Both the position numbers and the translations under genes were made by a program. From Rhinopomastus cyanomelas (lineage: Eukaryota > Chordata > Aves > Bucerotiformes > Rhinopomastidae), in contig VXBP01001095.1 in NCBI GenBank assembly GCA_013400115.1, positions 145,791 to 209,790 of the forward strand: a stretch of DNA of 64,000 nt, in the 5' to 3' direction. The notes under the pieces were generated by a model. The model searched no databases and had not been told where the DNA came from. It saw nothing but the letters and a program-made list of their open reading frames with translations. Positions 24,164 through 35,096 of the stretch are shown piece after piece. Within the stretch, counting starts at the first letter, position 1; each line of letters begins with the position of its first letter.

Positions 24164-24793
24164 CATAGAATCAGTAGGGATTGGAAGGGACCTCAAAAGA
24201 TCATCTAGTACAATCGTCCTGACACAGCAGGGACACCCAGGCCAAGTCACACAGGAACACATCCAGGTGCTTCTTAAACGTCTCCAGAGAAGGAGACTCC
24301 ACAACCCCCCTGGGCAGCCTGTTCCAGGGCTCTGACACCCTCACTGGGAAGAAGGTCCTTCTCATATTGATGTGGAACATCCTCTGTTCCAGCTCACACC
24401 CACTGCCCCTCGTCCTATCACTAGATGACACTGAGCAGAGCCTGGATCCATCCTCCTGACACCCACCCTTCACATATTTATAGACATGAATGAGGTCACT
24501 CCTCAATCTCCTCTTCTCCAAGATAAAGACACCCAGCTCCCTCAGCCTCTCCTCATAAGGGAGCTGCTCCACCTCCTTCATCATCCTTGTTGCTCTACAC
24601 TGGACTCTCTCCAGCAGCTCCACATCCTTCTTGAACTGAGGGGCCCACAACTGTACCCAAGCCTCCAGATGTGGTCTCACCAGGGCAGAGTAGAGGGGGA
24701 CAAGAACCTCTCTCGATCTGCTAACCGCGCCGCTTCTGATCCACCCCAGGGTGCTGTGGGCCCTCTTGGCCACAAGAGCACACTGCTGGCTCC
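24164..24793 (-). mobile_element. CR1 LINE fragment with intact reading frame
   Basis: The reverse strand keeps an open frame from QQCALVAKRAHSTLGWI to the ORF2 stop: SREVLVPLYSALVRPHLEA, ELLERVQCRATRMMKEVE, FKKHLDVFLCDL. No frameshift in about 190 codons, so relatively young. Confidence 0.94.
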
Positions 24794-25622
24794 TGGTCCT
24801 CCCTGCAGGAAAACTCCTGTCACCTGCACTGAGCTTCATGGGTGAGGACTGCCCCAGTTCCAGTGAGTCCCTGGATCTCTTTCGTCCCCATTTGGAAATC
24901 AGGATGCTTGCCCAGCGTATCAGGTGCTGTAGGAACACCAAGGATTATTTCCTCTCTCTGCGATGCTGCTTAGCAGAGAAGCTTCTCACAACCTGAGTCC
25001 ACTGTCAGCAAGCCAGGTACTTTTATGTCCTTATCTGTTTATTGTTTCCTAGATTATTGCAGCTTTATCCTGAGGCAGCTTCAAGCTGTCGAGCGCTGCT
25101 TAGCAGTAGTCTCTCCCTTATGCTGATGTCTTTCCAAGACATCATTTCACTTGAAGACTGACTTCTCTCAGCAGGAGATGGACCTCAATGAGAGTCACCT
25201 CTGCCCGAACCTCTTCACAGTTGCAGCTACTTAATTAAAGTCACTTTGTGGGCTCCTCTTCAAAGAGTAACAAACACTGCGTTTTCGCCGGCTCTCTTGG
25301 AAAACGTAGCCTTTAAACTCTGCTGAGAGAGATGTTATTGCCTCTCTAAGGTCATTCTCACTTAGTTACCTTGAAAAACCCAGCGTTGTTTATGGCTTCA
25401 GCCAGAGCCTGTTTCAGTCTAGCCTGCAGAAAGCCCATTTCTGGTGTTTTTGTGTCTCTGGAAGCCCAGTTTCTCTAAGTGATGAGCTTTCTGCCTCTCT
25501 TCATTTCCTCACAACTCCAGAGTGAGAAGGGCACCACAAAGAAAGGATCTTTTTTATCTCCTGTGGCTATAAAGCTTTGTGATTTAATTTGTTTGCCCCA
25601 CATTTGGACACCATGAGGATAA

Positions 25623-26330
25623 AAGGCATTTGACACAGTCTCCCACAGCATCCTCACAGCCAGACTGGGGCAGTGTGGTCTAGATGATCAGGTCGTGCAG
25701 TGGATCGTGAACTGGCTGCAGGATAGAAGCCAGAGAGTGGTGGTCAGTAGGACAGAATCTAGTTGGAGGCCTGGATCTGGTGGAGTGCCCCAGGGATCAG
25801 TGCTGAGACCGGTCCTGTTCAATCTATTCATTGATGACCTGGGTGAGGGATCAGGGTGCCCTGTCATGAGGTTTGCTGATGACACAGAGCTGGGGGGTGT
25901 CGCCGACACCCCTGCAGACTGGGCTGCCATCCAGTGGGACCTGGACAGGCTGGAGAGCTGGGCTGGGAGAGATTTAATTAAGTATAATAAGGGTAAGTGT
26001 AGAGTCTTGCATCTGAGCAAGAACAACCCCAGGTACCAGTACAGGCCGGGAATGACCAGTTGGAGAGTAGTTTAGGAGAAAGGGACCTGGGGGTTGGTCC
26101 TGGTGTCCAGCAGGATGGCCATGAGCCAGCAGNTCTTCCCAGTGGGGGTGACAGAGCCCTGGCAGGGGCTGCCCAGGGTGGTTGTGGAGTCTCCTTCACT
26201 GGATATGTTTCAAACCCACCTGGATGTGTTCCTGTGCGACTTGTTCTAGGTGATCCTGCTGTGGTGGGGGGATTGGACTGGATGATCTTTCGAGGTCCCT
26301 TCCAATCCCCACTGATTCTACGATTCCATG
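25623..26330 (+). mobile_element. CR1 LINE fragment with RT palm motifs, broken by an N
   Basis: Encodes the reverse-transcriptase region WIVNWLQDRSQRVVV, GVPQGSVL, LFNLFIDDL and the catalytic FADD box, then GGVADTPADWAA. At 26133 a single N joins codons of QQ directly to FPVGVTEPW, skipping about 440 bp present in the 39322 copy. Confidence 0.93.
26133..26133. other. Single-N assembly join inside a CR1
   Basis: The sequence on either side belongs to the same CR1 consensus but about 440 bp apart, so the N marks a collapsed or unsized gap rather than one unknown base. Confidence 0.75.
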
Positions 26331-27876
26331 GAAACACACACTTTCCTGAAAAAAGCCTGCAGCTCTCCATTCCACTGCCCTGCTTTCTTCATCAACCCTG
26401 ATGGGAAGTGCCAGCTGCAGTGGAAAAGTCTCTCAGGTCCATCTTCTCCTCCCACCTTGCTTTCCCCCCTCGGAGAAGGTGCTGTTTGTACTTCAAATGT
26501 GGTTGCAAAGGTCATCCTTCTGGGTTGAGCTGCATGTTCCCACTAAGAGTGTCTTGCAGGTGTGAAGTCTCTGTCTAAACTGGGAGAGTTACCATATGGT
26601 TGGAGTCTGGCAATTAGAAATTGCTGGGCATATGGATCTTTTTCAAGAGAGCTCCTCAGACTTCAACCCAACGCTCAAGGATCTGTTTGATAGATCCTTT
26701 AAAGTAATTGCCCTGGGTCTGGCCAGGCTGGAGTTAACTCTTCTGGGCAGCCCAGGGGGCTGCTTGGGGTTTGTGGCTGAAGGGTTCTTGCACAGGAGCA
26801 AGGTTTCCTCTCTGTCCAGCTGCCTAGTGTGTAGATGGGGGTGGGCAGGAGGCCGGGAGGGGATGCGGCCAGGACAGTGACCCAGAGGGATGTTCTGTGA
26901 CCTTATGCTGGGCAGTAAACACCAGGGTAGAGGAGGAAGAAGGCAGGGGTTGGCCTCCAAGCTGGCTGTTGTTTGGAGACTGGCTGGGCACTGGTTTGCC
27001 TGGGGGAGATGGTGAGTGGATTTCTGTTGCTTAGTTCTTTCTCTTTTCATTCTGTCTTCTTTCCCTTCACCTCTTGAACCATCGTTGTCTCGAACTGCAA
27101 GTTTTCCAGCTCTTGTTCCACCTGTTTTCCCTGCCTGTCCCACTCAGGAGTGAGTGTCTGTGGGTGCTCAGCTCCCAGTACAGATCCTAGCAGAGACATT
27201 ATCCTGACCTCTGCATCGTGGCTGCTGGAGTCTCTGACCTGGTGGCTTCGATTCTTGAGAAAGAACAGCCTTGGGCTTAGTCTGATGCTGCTAAGAGGCA
27301 CTTTTTGCAGTCAGACTGCTTCACGAGCCCTGGATCTTGTGAACCACCCTAGTGAAAAGCCAAAGGCTGCCTCTTGGTGACCCACGAGGATTCCCTCTGT
27401 TGGCAGCTGGCACTGCTGGCTGCCCTGTCCGAGCTGGAAGAGGATGCTCTGCAGAGCTGCTGTAGGGAAGCAGGTACAGGCTGAAATGGAGGCAGAGGAT
27501 GAAAGAAAGATCAATACCAAGTTTTCATCTCTAATTTGAAGCACAAGCAAAACAGATTTGAAAGACAATCCAATGATCTGAACGGCGGCTCGTGAGCTCA
27601 CGTTAGTAACGGGGAGGAAAAAGCTCTCCAAGTCACCCAGACAATTAGTGGCTGCTGGGAGTGGATCTGAAATGTTGTGTTAGGCAAGGTTCATCTGTTT
27701 CCTTTCAGATAACCTGGTTTGCCCTGTAGCTGTTGCTGGCTACCTTGTGTTTGCAATCCAGAGCAGATCCTTTTGTTTTGTGTTCGGCTTTTTAAGTCAG
27801 CGATCGGGGGAGGTTTTTTTTTTCCTCAATACTGAAGGCTGCTCTTTTATGTCAAATCACACTGCTGTACTTCTAG

Positions 27877-28046
27877 GTCTCACAGAAAAAGAAGTCAACC
27901 CCGAAGACATAAAACAGAGGATCAGAAGTCTCTGGGGGATGTCATGGCTATTGAAACTGCCTTGGAAGATGTGAAAGTAAAGGAGGAACTGAAGAGAGGG
28001 CCGGATCTAGAGGAAGAGGAGAGAAGCAAAGTGGTGGAGGGAGAAG
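27877..28046 (+). CDS. KDM4B: KDM4B exon: basic then acidic linker after JmjC
   Basis: 170 nt between acceptor CTTCTAG and donor GTGAGT, starting one base before a codon boundary and ending one base into a codon. It encodes the KDM4B-typical SHRKRSQPRRH cluster, a probable nuclear-localisation or nucleic-acid-binding patch. An acidic, probably disordered stretch rich in Glu/Lys/Asp follows, with a VKEE tetrapeptide matching the sumoylation consensus. The linker diverges strongly between birds and mammals, so assignment rests on the N-terminal basic motif, phases and order. Confidence 0.9.
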
Positions 28047-28499
28047 GTGAGTGTCCTGCTCACTGATGGCAGATCAGTGAAGGATTGGGCAACTTATCTC
28101 TCTGAAGCACATTTATAAATAACTTGTCTGCTGTAGTTTATTTCTGTTGAAATACCAGTGGAGTCTTTCCCAATATTAAATCTATGCTCACTGAAATACA
28201 CCATCATTTACAGCAGCAATTGATTTTCCCCTCTCTTTAAGGATTCAGTCCAAATAGCTTTCTTGGCAGGGCTTGAAAAGTCTGCCGAGACTATTGCAGG
28301 TTTGTAAAAACCTATCTATTAGCAGAGGAATATTTTAAAATATCTCATCGAGAAACAAACAAATAGATGAGGGTGTCACGCTCTGCAGAGGGATGATTTG
28401 TGCACTCCCTCGTGCAGTTCGTCTTTGCCCTTCCCCTCCTTTCTCCTGATTTCTTGTAGAGACTGTCAGGACTGTCAGCCAGAGCTTTTGTGGGGTCGT

Positions 28500-28580
28500 C
28501 ATAGAATCACAGACTGATTTAGGTTGGAAGGGACCTCTGAGATCACCCAGTTCCAACCCTCTGCCAAGAGCAGGGTTACC
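28500..28580 (-). mobile_element. Old CR1 tail
   Basis: ATAGAATCACAGACTGATTT then GGTTGGAAGGGACCTCTGAG, the - strand view of an older CR1 family end. Confidence 0.75.
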
Positions 28581-28716
28581 AGATGATCCTGTGGTCCCTT
28601 CTAACCCTGACTGACTCTATGACTTGGTCTAGGGGATCCTGCTGTGGCAGGGGGATTGGACTCTAGATGATCTTTCGAGGTCTCTTCCAATCCCTAATGA
28701 TTCTGTGATTCTACCT
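28581..28716 (+). mobile_element. Chimeric CR1 tail
   Basis: Family-A tail fused at CTATGACTTGGTCTAGG to the family-B terminal module. It abuts a - oriented tail on the left. Confidence 0.85.
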
Positions 28717-28875
28717 GGACCAAGTTGCACAGGAACATACCAGGCTTTTAAACATCTACAGAGAAGGAGTAGGAGGGGAACTTTCTTTGCATAGCTGAGG
28801 TTAACACCAGCCCATGACACCTCCCAGTCCTTTGACTTCTTCTGCACATGGTTAGTCCAAAGGCCTGACCTCAGC

Positions 28876-29246
28876 CATAGAATCATCAGGTATTGGAAGG
28901 GACCTTGAAAGATCACCCAGTCCAATCCCCCTGCCACAGCAGGATCCCCTAGACCAAGTCATAGAATCATAGAATCATTAGGGATTGGAAGGGACCTCGA
29001 AAGATAATCCAGTCCAATCCCCCTGCTAGAGCAGGATCACCTAGACCAAGTCATAGAATCATCAGGGATTGGAAGGGACCTCAAAAGATCATCCAGTCCA
29101 ATCCCCCTGCCAGAGCAGGATCTCCTAGACCAAGTCATAGAATCATCAGGGATTGGAAGGGACCTCAAAAGATCATCCAGTCCAATCCCCCTGCCACAGC
29201 AGGATCCCCTAGACCAAGTCCCACAGGAACACATCCAGGCAGCAAT
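28876..29246 (-). mobile_element. Array of four tandem CR1 terminal modules
   Basis: Four consecutive ~85-bp modules, each joined at GACCAAGTCATAGAATCAT, then the CACAGGAACACATCCAGG of ORF2. Confidence 0.92.
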
Positions 29247-29935
29247 TCTCGTGAATCTCTTGGCTGGCTATTAAAGGTTGTGGTTCTCGCTGGCCGTGAG
29301 CTGCTTTCCCTCCCCCTGTCCCGGGCTCTGATATGTGGTTAAGTAGCTGCAGTGTCTGTGCTGCACTCTGAGGCTCTCCCGAGCCCTTCATAAACACCAG
29401 CAAATTCATTTTCCTATATTGCACACATCCATTATTTGTTTAGCATTTGAAGAAAGCCGATGCTGCAGACTGTTTAGAGAACCTCGATAATGATCTTAAA
29501 GGAAGTGTGTGGAAGCTCTGGGAAAAGAACTGAGCTCTTTGTTCACTTGCAGAGTCTCTTAGCTAGACAGCACATTATCTCTGTTTGCAGGAAATAAGGA
29601 GTTTGAGAATCATTGTTGCAGGGAGCACGAGCAGCCCAGTGCAGATAGTTAATTTCTGCTGCCCTGAGCTTGAACGTGTCAGTGGTCTGTTGAATGGGCT
29701 GCTCTTAGCTCCTGCACAAGTTTAACAGTTGATACTTGTAATAAATGGCCTGAAAATGCTGATATCTCTTGGGAGACAAGAGATAAGTGACAAGGACAGA
29801 TCAGAGATCCCTTGAACTGCACGGGAGCAATAAAGGCTCTTGTAGCTGAACAGGATCCAAGTCGTGCACTGAGGCTACACGTGAAGAGATCTTGAACATC
29901 TGACAGAGGAGGGCAAAACTTGTCCTCAGCAGCAC

Positions 29936-30122
29936 TGCAGTCACTGGAGCTGGGCTGTTTGCTCTGTGCTCTCTGAGGGCTCCAGTGTGGCTGTTACCGG
30001 TACCCCAGTTTGCTAGTGTGATGCAGCAGTTGCAGTCACTGGAGCTGGACTGCTTGCTCTGTGCTGAGGGCTCCAGTGTGGCTGTTACCAGTACCCCAGT
30101 TTGCTAGTGTGATGCAGCAGTT
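29936..30122 (+). repeat. Two-copy 95-bp tandem duplication
   Basis: Copies start TGCAGTCACTGGAGCTGG at 29936 and 30031. The second has lost about 4 bp; the rest is nearly identical. Confidence 0.9.
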
Positions 30123-30875
30123 AAATACCAATGAGGTCTCTGGTCTTCTGCAGCTGCTGTCAGTGCTGCCCTCTCACAAATGTCTTACAGCTTCCTCTTG
30201 CAAAAGAAAACAGCATCTGTTTGGGTGGCCCTCCTTGCAGCACTTTAGCCCCCGCCTTCACTCGTTCTGTTCCTCTGGTTTTAATTTGCCTTCATTTCCT
30301 ACTTGCACCAGAAAGAGTGACCTTGGGAGAGAGGAAGAAGGAGATTTCAAAGTAGGTCTTCTGCTTCGTGTGGACTGGTTGGACTGGCTGAGTAGCAATA
30401 ACTTGAGGTTTTCAGGGTTTCTGACCCGGATTCCTTAAGGGTTTTTTACCCCCCTCTGGTTTTTATGACTCAGCTTTATGTTCAGAATTTATTGTGTTGG
30501 TATTAATGTAGTTAGAATTCTTAGCAGCTTGTCCTGGGACTGGAAATTCAAAAGGAGAACGTTTGAGCTTCACTCTTCTCTGGAAGAGACCTCACAGCCT
30601 GTGAGTTCAGCCACGGTCACCGGGGATGCTGAACCTGCAGACCTGGAAGCAGATGAGGTCCGTAGGCTGGTAGTGATGTTTTAGAATCTCATTACCCCAA
30701 ACCACAGTGAGCAGGCCTGTGAAAGGGGTTTGATTTCCCCACCAACACCTTTCCCCTCAAAGCTGCTACTAGAGTCAGCTCCATGTGGTTCTTCAAGTTA
30801 CCTCTAGAGAAGCAAATTTGCTCATTGTGAAAACACATCCTGCTATAACTGTTCTCCACACAACGTGTTTTCCAG

Positions 30876-31292
30876 CCATGAGGATGATCAGAGGGCTGGA
30901 GCACCTCTGTCATGGAATAGGCTGAAGGAGTTGGGGCTGTTCAGACTGGAGGATAAAAGGCTCTGGGGGGACCTTAGAGCAACTTCCAGCACTTGAAGGG
31001 GGCTACATGAAAGCTGGAGAGGGACTTCTGGTGTTAGGGCAATGGGGATGGGCTCAGGCTAGAAGAGGGGAGTTTGAGATGAGATCTGAGACAGAAATCC
31101 CTCCCTGTGAGGGTGCTGAGACCCTGGAACAGGTTGCCCATGGAGGCTGTGGCTGCTCCATCCCTGGTAGTGTCCAAGGCCAGGTTGGGTGGGGCTCTGG
31201 GCACCCTGGTCTGGAGAGAGTGTCACTGCCCACAACACAGGGTTGGCACTGAGTGAGCTCTGAGCTCCCTTCCAGCCCAACCCAGTCTGGAA
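30876..31292 (+). mobile_element. CR1 LINE fragment, older family
   Basis: ATGAGGATGATCAGAGGGCTGG through the LRPWNRLP-type region to the tail GTTGGCACTGAGTGAGC. Confidence 0.85.
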
Positions 31293-31429
31293 TGCTGCGT
31301 GCACCAGCTCTGGTGTATTTACCTTTCTTCTCCGCCACGAGAGCGCTGGCCATCCCTCTGCTGACCTACCCTATTGATTTGTGCATCACGATCCTTTTCC
31401 TTTCTGCAAACATTCATGAGAGCCAGAGA

Positions 31430-31850
31430 GGGACTTGCATTTACCTCACCTGCTATTCCCCCAGCTTTTGATTTTATGGATTCTCTTGCAAACCACTTTG
31501 TGCATCTTCATGCAGAAACTTTTAAGCAAAGCTGCGCGTGCCAGCTGCCGCCACATCGCCCATTTAGAAGTCAATAAAGCTGGCGAGCGGCGCTTTGGTT
31601 TGTTGCTGGGCTGAGAATTCTCGGGGTGTAGAGAGAGTAAATAGGATCCGGTTTGGTGCGACTGGGGAGAAATCCAATTTGCCGTTAGTTCAATATGTTT
31701 GTTGCTCTAAGGAAATTCAATATTCCTTTCGCCGCGATAGAACAAACCAGTTTATCCGAGGAACTGCCTGCACGAGAACAATAATCACTGTTTGGGCTGC
31801 GGTTGTTCCCCTTGATATGAATTAGTGTAAAGTGAAGTCGTCAGCCCCAC
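31430..31850. promoter_or_regulatory. Possible conserved non-coding element in a KDM4B intron
   Basis: Repeat-free, no coding signal, alternating CpG-containing blocks and AT-rich motifs (AATATTCC, TATGAATTAG, ACAATAATC). Candidate only; conservation was not tested. Confidence 0.25.
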
Positions 31851-32021
31851 ACTTTGGGGGGCGGTCGAGGCGGAGGTGTCCCCTGGATTTAGCACTTGGT
31901 TGAGAGGTTATTTGCCCCCTCTTTTCAGATCCTTCTTTTGCAGAGACCTTGTTAGGATGGGATGGTTCATCTGGTTTTTCTGGTGACTGGGTTTGACTGG
32001 TCACAGAATCACAGAAGATTA

Positions 32022-32125
32022 GGGACAGAAGGGTGGCCCCCAAACTTCTTTGATTGTGCCCCTCCTTATCAGCAAAAAAGTCGAGCACCTCCTGATCCGT
32101 GGATATTTATGTCTAAAACCTGGAT
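32022..32125. repeat. Non-CR1 flank duplicated at 33481
   Basis: A ~105-bp segment starting GGGACAGAAGGGTGGCCCCC and ending AAAACCTGGATCATAG recurs 1459 bp to the right in the same relation to a CR1 tail. Confidence 0.85.
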
Positions 32126-32630
32126 CATAGAATCATTAGGGACTGGAAGGAACCACAGAATCATTAGAGATTGGAAGGGACCTTGAAAGATCATCCAGTC
32201 CAATCCCCCTGCCACAGCAGGATCACCTAGAACAAGTCACACAGGAACACATCCAGGTGGGTTTGAAACATCTCCAGAGAAGGAGACTCCACAACCCCCC
32301 TGGGCAACCCCTTCCAGTGCTCCGTCACCCTCACTGGGAAGAAGGTCCTTCTCACATTGATGTGGAACATCCTATGTTCCAGCTGACACCCACTGGCCCT
32401 TGTCCTGTCACTAGATGACATTGAGCAGAGCCTGGCTCCATCCTCCTGGCACCCATCCTTCAAATATTTGTAGACATTAATGAAGTCACCCCTCAGTCTC
32501 CTCTTCTCCAAGCTCAAGAGACCCAGCTCCCTCAGCCTTTCCTCATAAGGGAGATGCTCTCTCAGCCTCACCATGAGGAAGTTCCTTCTCAGATTGATGT
32601 GGAACCTCTTCTGTTCCAGCTTATCCCTAA
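32126..32630 (-). mobile_element. CR1 LINE fragment with partly doubled tail
   Basis: A truncated terminal module, a full module, then the ORF2 end on the reverse strand (LRELGLLSLEKRRLRGDFI, NVYKYLKDGCQEDGARLCS, SLEMFQTHLDVFLC). Confidence 0.92.
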
Positions 32631-33480
32631 ACTACCTAATGGAGAAGGTGTGAGGAGGTTGGGGTTAGTGAAGCATCATTATAGAGGTGAATAGTCGTCG
32701 TGTGTCTTCTGTTGTCACCAGCCCTTCTCTCCATCCCCTTAGTGGGGAAAGGACCTTTGGCAGCAGAGTTCTCTAGCTGTAGCATCTGCAGGCACAAGGC
32801 AATGTCTTGTGGCATAAACTGGGCACCAGTGCCTGTCTGTGGACACCCATCGTTTCATTTCCTTCGAGCGAGCTGATCACTTCACTCACAAAGTGGGGGA
32901 AGAGCTGGGGCCGAAGCAGCAGACACCCCTTCCACACAGAGCAAAGCAAGACGTGAAGGCATCTCCTAACCTGGAGACACTGGCCCAGTGGCCAACAGGG
33001 GTTTTACTTGCTGCTGTCAGATCAGCTTGTGCAGATTCTTTCTGAGAGTTATGGTAGGGAAGACTGTTATGGGTCAGCAGTGCCTCTGGTAAAAGTACTG
33101 AGCTGTGTGTCTGTGCAAGCAGTGGTTTTGTTGTCACAGCCGTGTAGGGGACCTGCGACGTTCTGCGGAGAAGATGAATGGCAGTAAGTGAGGAGAAACA
33201 AGGACAAACAGAACGAGCCTTAGGAGAGGGTACCTCGGGCTGGCAAGGTGTCTGCAGTAAGCTGGGTTCAGTGCTGCCCTTTGTTTGTGCTTTAAAGGCA
33301 TCCTTTAAAAAGAGCTGCAGTAGAAACCTTCTGGTAGTAATGAGTCGGCTGTCTTTGTTCAATCCCTCATTTCCTGGGGCTGTCGAATGCATCGACGCAG
33401 CCTAACACTCAGATAAGAGCTCTGCTGGCAGATGGGGGGAGAGTGGTACGTGGGGATGGTCCGGAGGTCAGAGCAGAGCA

Positions 33481-33590
33481 GGGACACAGAAGGGTGGCCC
33501 CCAAACTTTTTTGGTTGTACCCCTCCTTATCAACAAAAAAAAAGGTCAAGCACCTCATGATCCGTGGATATTTATGTCTAAAACCTGGAT
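33481..33590. repeat. Second copy of the 32022 non-CR1 flank
   Basis: Matches 32022-32125 with several substitutions and a longer A-run (33533-33544). Confidence 0.85.
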
Positions 33591-34106
33591 CATAGAATCA
33601 GTAGGGACTGGAAGGAACCAGAGAATCATTAGGAATTACAAGGGACCTTGAAAGATCATCTAGTCTAATCCCCCTGCCACAGCAGGATCCCTAGATCCAG
33701 TAGCACAGGAACATGTCCAGGTGGGTTTTAAACGTCTCCAGTGAAGGAGACTCCTCAACTCTCCTGGGCAGCCCGTTCCAGTGCTCTGTCACCATCACTG
33801 GGAAGAAGGTCCTTCTGATATTTATGTGGAACCTCCTCTGGCCCAGCTCACACCCACTGCCCCTCATCCTATCACTAGATGACATTGAGCAGAGCCTGGC
33901 TCCATCCACTAGATGCCCCTGAGCAGAGCCTGGCTTCATCCACTAGATGCCCCTGAGCAGAGCCTGGCTCCATCCTCCTGACACCCACCCTTCAAATATT
34001 TATAGACATGAATGAGGTCACCCCTCAGCCTCCTCCAAGCTCAAGAGCCCCAGCTCCCTCAGCCTCTCCTCGTAAGGCAGGTGCTCCCCTCCCTTCATGT
34101 GTGTCC
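33591..34106 (-). mobile_element. CR1 LINE fragment, partner of 32126 copy
   Basis: Same partly doubled tail as at 32126. The 5' end extends slightly further, and an internal 36-bp triplication is present. Confidence 0.92.
33878..33978 (+). repeat. 36-bp unit, three copies, inside CR1
   Basis: CACTAGATG..GAGCAGAGCCTGG repeated three times; the last two share CCCCTGAG instead of ACATTGAG. Confidence 0.88.
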
Positions 34107-34596
34107 CTGTGCTGTAGTGTGTCTGTTATAAAACCAGAGTTTTAAGATAAGGAGGAGGCAAATGAAAACTGTTTTCTTCCAGCCCACCGGGGGCTGGTTT
34201 TGTGGGCCCTGACTTTGGAGGCTGCTGGTGCAGGGAACCTGAAATAGAGTCATGGCTGATGTTCTAGACTGAGTGGGTTGTGACACACTGTCCGGTTTCT
34301 TAGGGGCTTAGATATCTTTCCCTCCAGGCAACACTCGTTTTGGCAGCCTTTCTGCTCCAGTTACGAGTTAAATAGTCCACAGAAATGACTCGAGCCTTTT
34401 CTTTCTGCGGTGGCTTCCCTCAGCCAGTGCTGAAGTGCAGCTGAGTGTCTGTGCAGCTCTCGGCGTGCCTCTTTGAAAGGAAGAGTGATGCTCTGCTGTC
34501 ATGTGTTAGCCCAGAGCTGCAGCTTTCTGAGGAAAATAGTGAGTGCCCTGGAGTCTTGACACGCGAGGCTAAACATTGTCTGTTCTCTTGCACCAG

Positions 34597-35096
34597 GTGA
34601 CTGCAAAGTGAAAGCCCGTCCTCCGAAAGTGAAGGGCGAGAGGAAGAAGAAGCACCTTTTCCACCACCAGCACCACCTGCAAGCACCTCAGCCACCTCCT
34701 CTGCAGCCGCAGCTGCCACCGCTGCCTCCTGCTGCGCCCCAGCAGCAGCTGGCAGAGGGTGAGGCATCCACAGTGCGGCCAGTGGGACCCCCAGCAGCTC
34801 CTGCATCATCCACAGCAGAGAAGAGTTTGCCGCCGGCTCCGCTGAACGTTGTCCAGCCCTCAGAGGCACCAGTGGAGGAGGACGACTTCAAACCTCGACC
34901 CATCATTCCCATGCTGTACGTTGTTCCCCAGGCCAAGAAGGTGGTGTTTGACAAGGAGCACACGTCCTGCCAGCAGGCCTTCGAGCAGTTTGCCGCGCAG
35001 AAGAGCCCGGAGTGGCGGGAGCAGGCGCTCCCCACGGGGATCTCTGTGAAGGAGGAGGAGAATATGGAAGCAGAAAGCACACAAGTCACAGCAGAG
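34597..35096 (+). CDS. KDM4B: KDM4B exon: Pro/Gln/His-rich linker and PRPIIPMLYVVP motif
   Basis: 500 nt, the longest coding exon here; acceptor TGCACCAG, donor GTCAGT. It starts two bases before a codon boundary and ends in phase 0. After a basic KxKGERKKKH stretch it runs through low-complexity His/Gln/Pro (about residues 25-60), then APLNVV, and the well-conserved KPRPIIPMLYVVP block followed by SCQQAFEQFA, both diagnostic for KDM4B. Near the end SVKEEEN contains another sumoylation-type VKEE. The homopolymer-rich part differs from mammals and is probably disordered. The antisense reading frame is also open over much of the exon because of its composition; I treat that as a shadow. Confidence 0.95.

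Larger units (their letters stand above)
22164..27876 (+). other. KDM4B: KDM4B intron, 5.7 kb
   Basis: Holds the candidate 33-nt microexon (22623-22655) and CR1 fragments at 22747-23410, 24164-24793 and 25623-26330; the last has an assembly N at 26133. The stretches 23411-24163, 24794-25622 and 26331-27876 show no gene or repeat that I recognise. Confidence 0.75.
28047..34596 (+). other. KDM4B: KDM4B intron, 6.5 kb
   Basis: CR1 fragments at 28500-28580, 28581-28716, 28876-29246, 30876-31292, 32126-32630 and 33591-34106, a 95-bp tandem duplication (29936-30122), and a duplicated non-CR1 flank (32022-32125 and 33481-33590). The stretch 31430-31850 is repeat-free, mixes CpG with AT-rich motifs, and looks like a conserved non-coding element. 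The remainder (28047-28499, 29247-29935, 30123-30875, 32631-33480, 34107-34596) shows nothing recognisable. Confidence 0.75.

Noticed and set aside
24201..24941. 246-codon reverse ORF as a host gene
   Set aside because: Its conserved part is the CR1 ORF2 C-terminus; the N-terminal 50 codons are chance extension.
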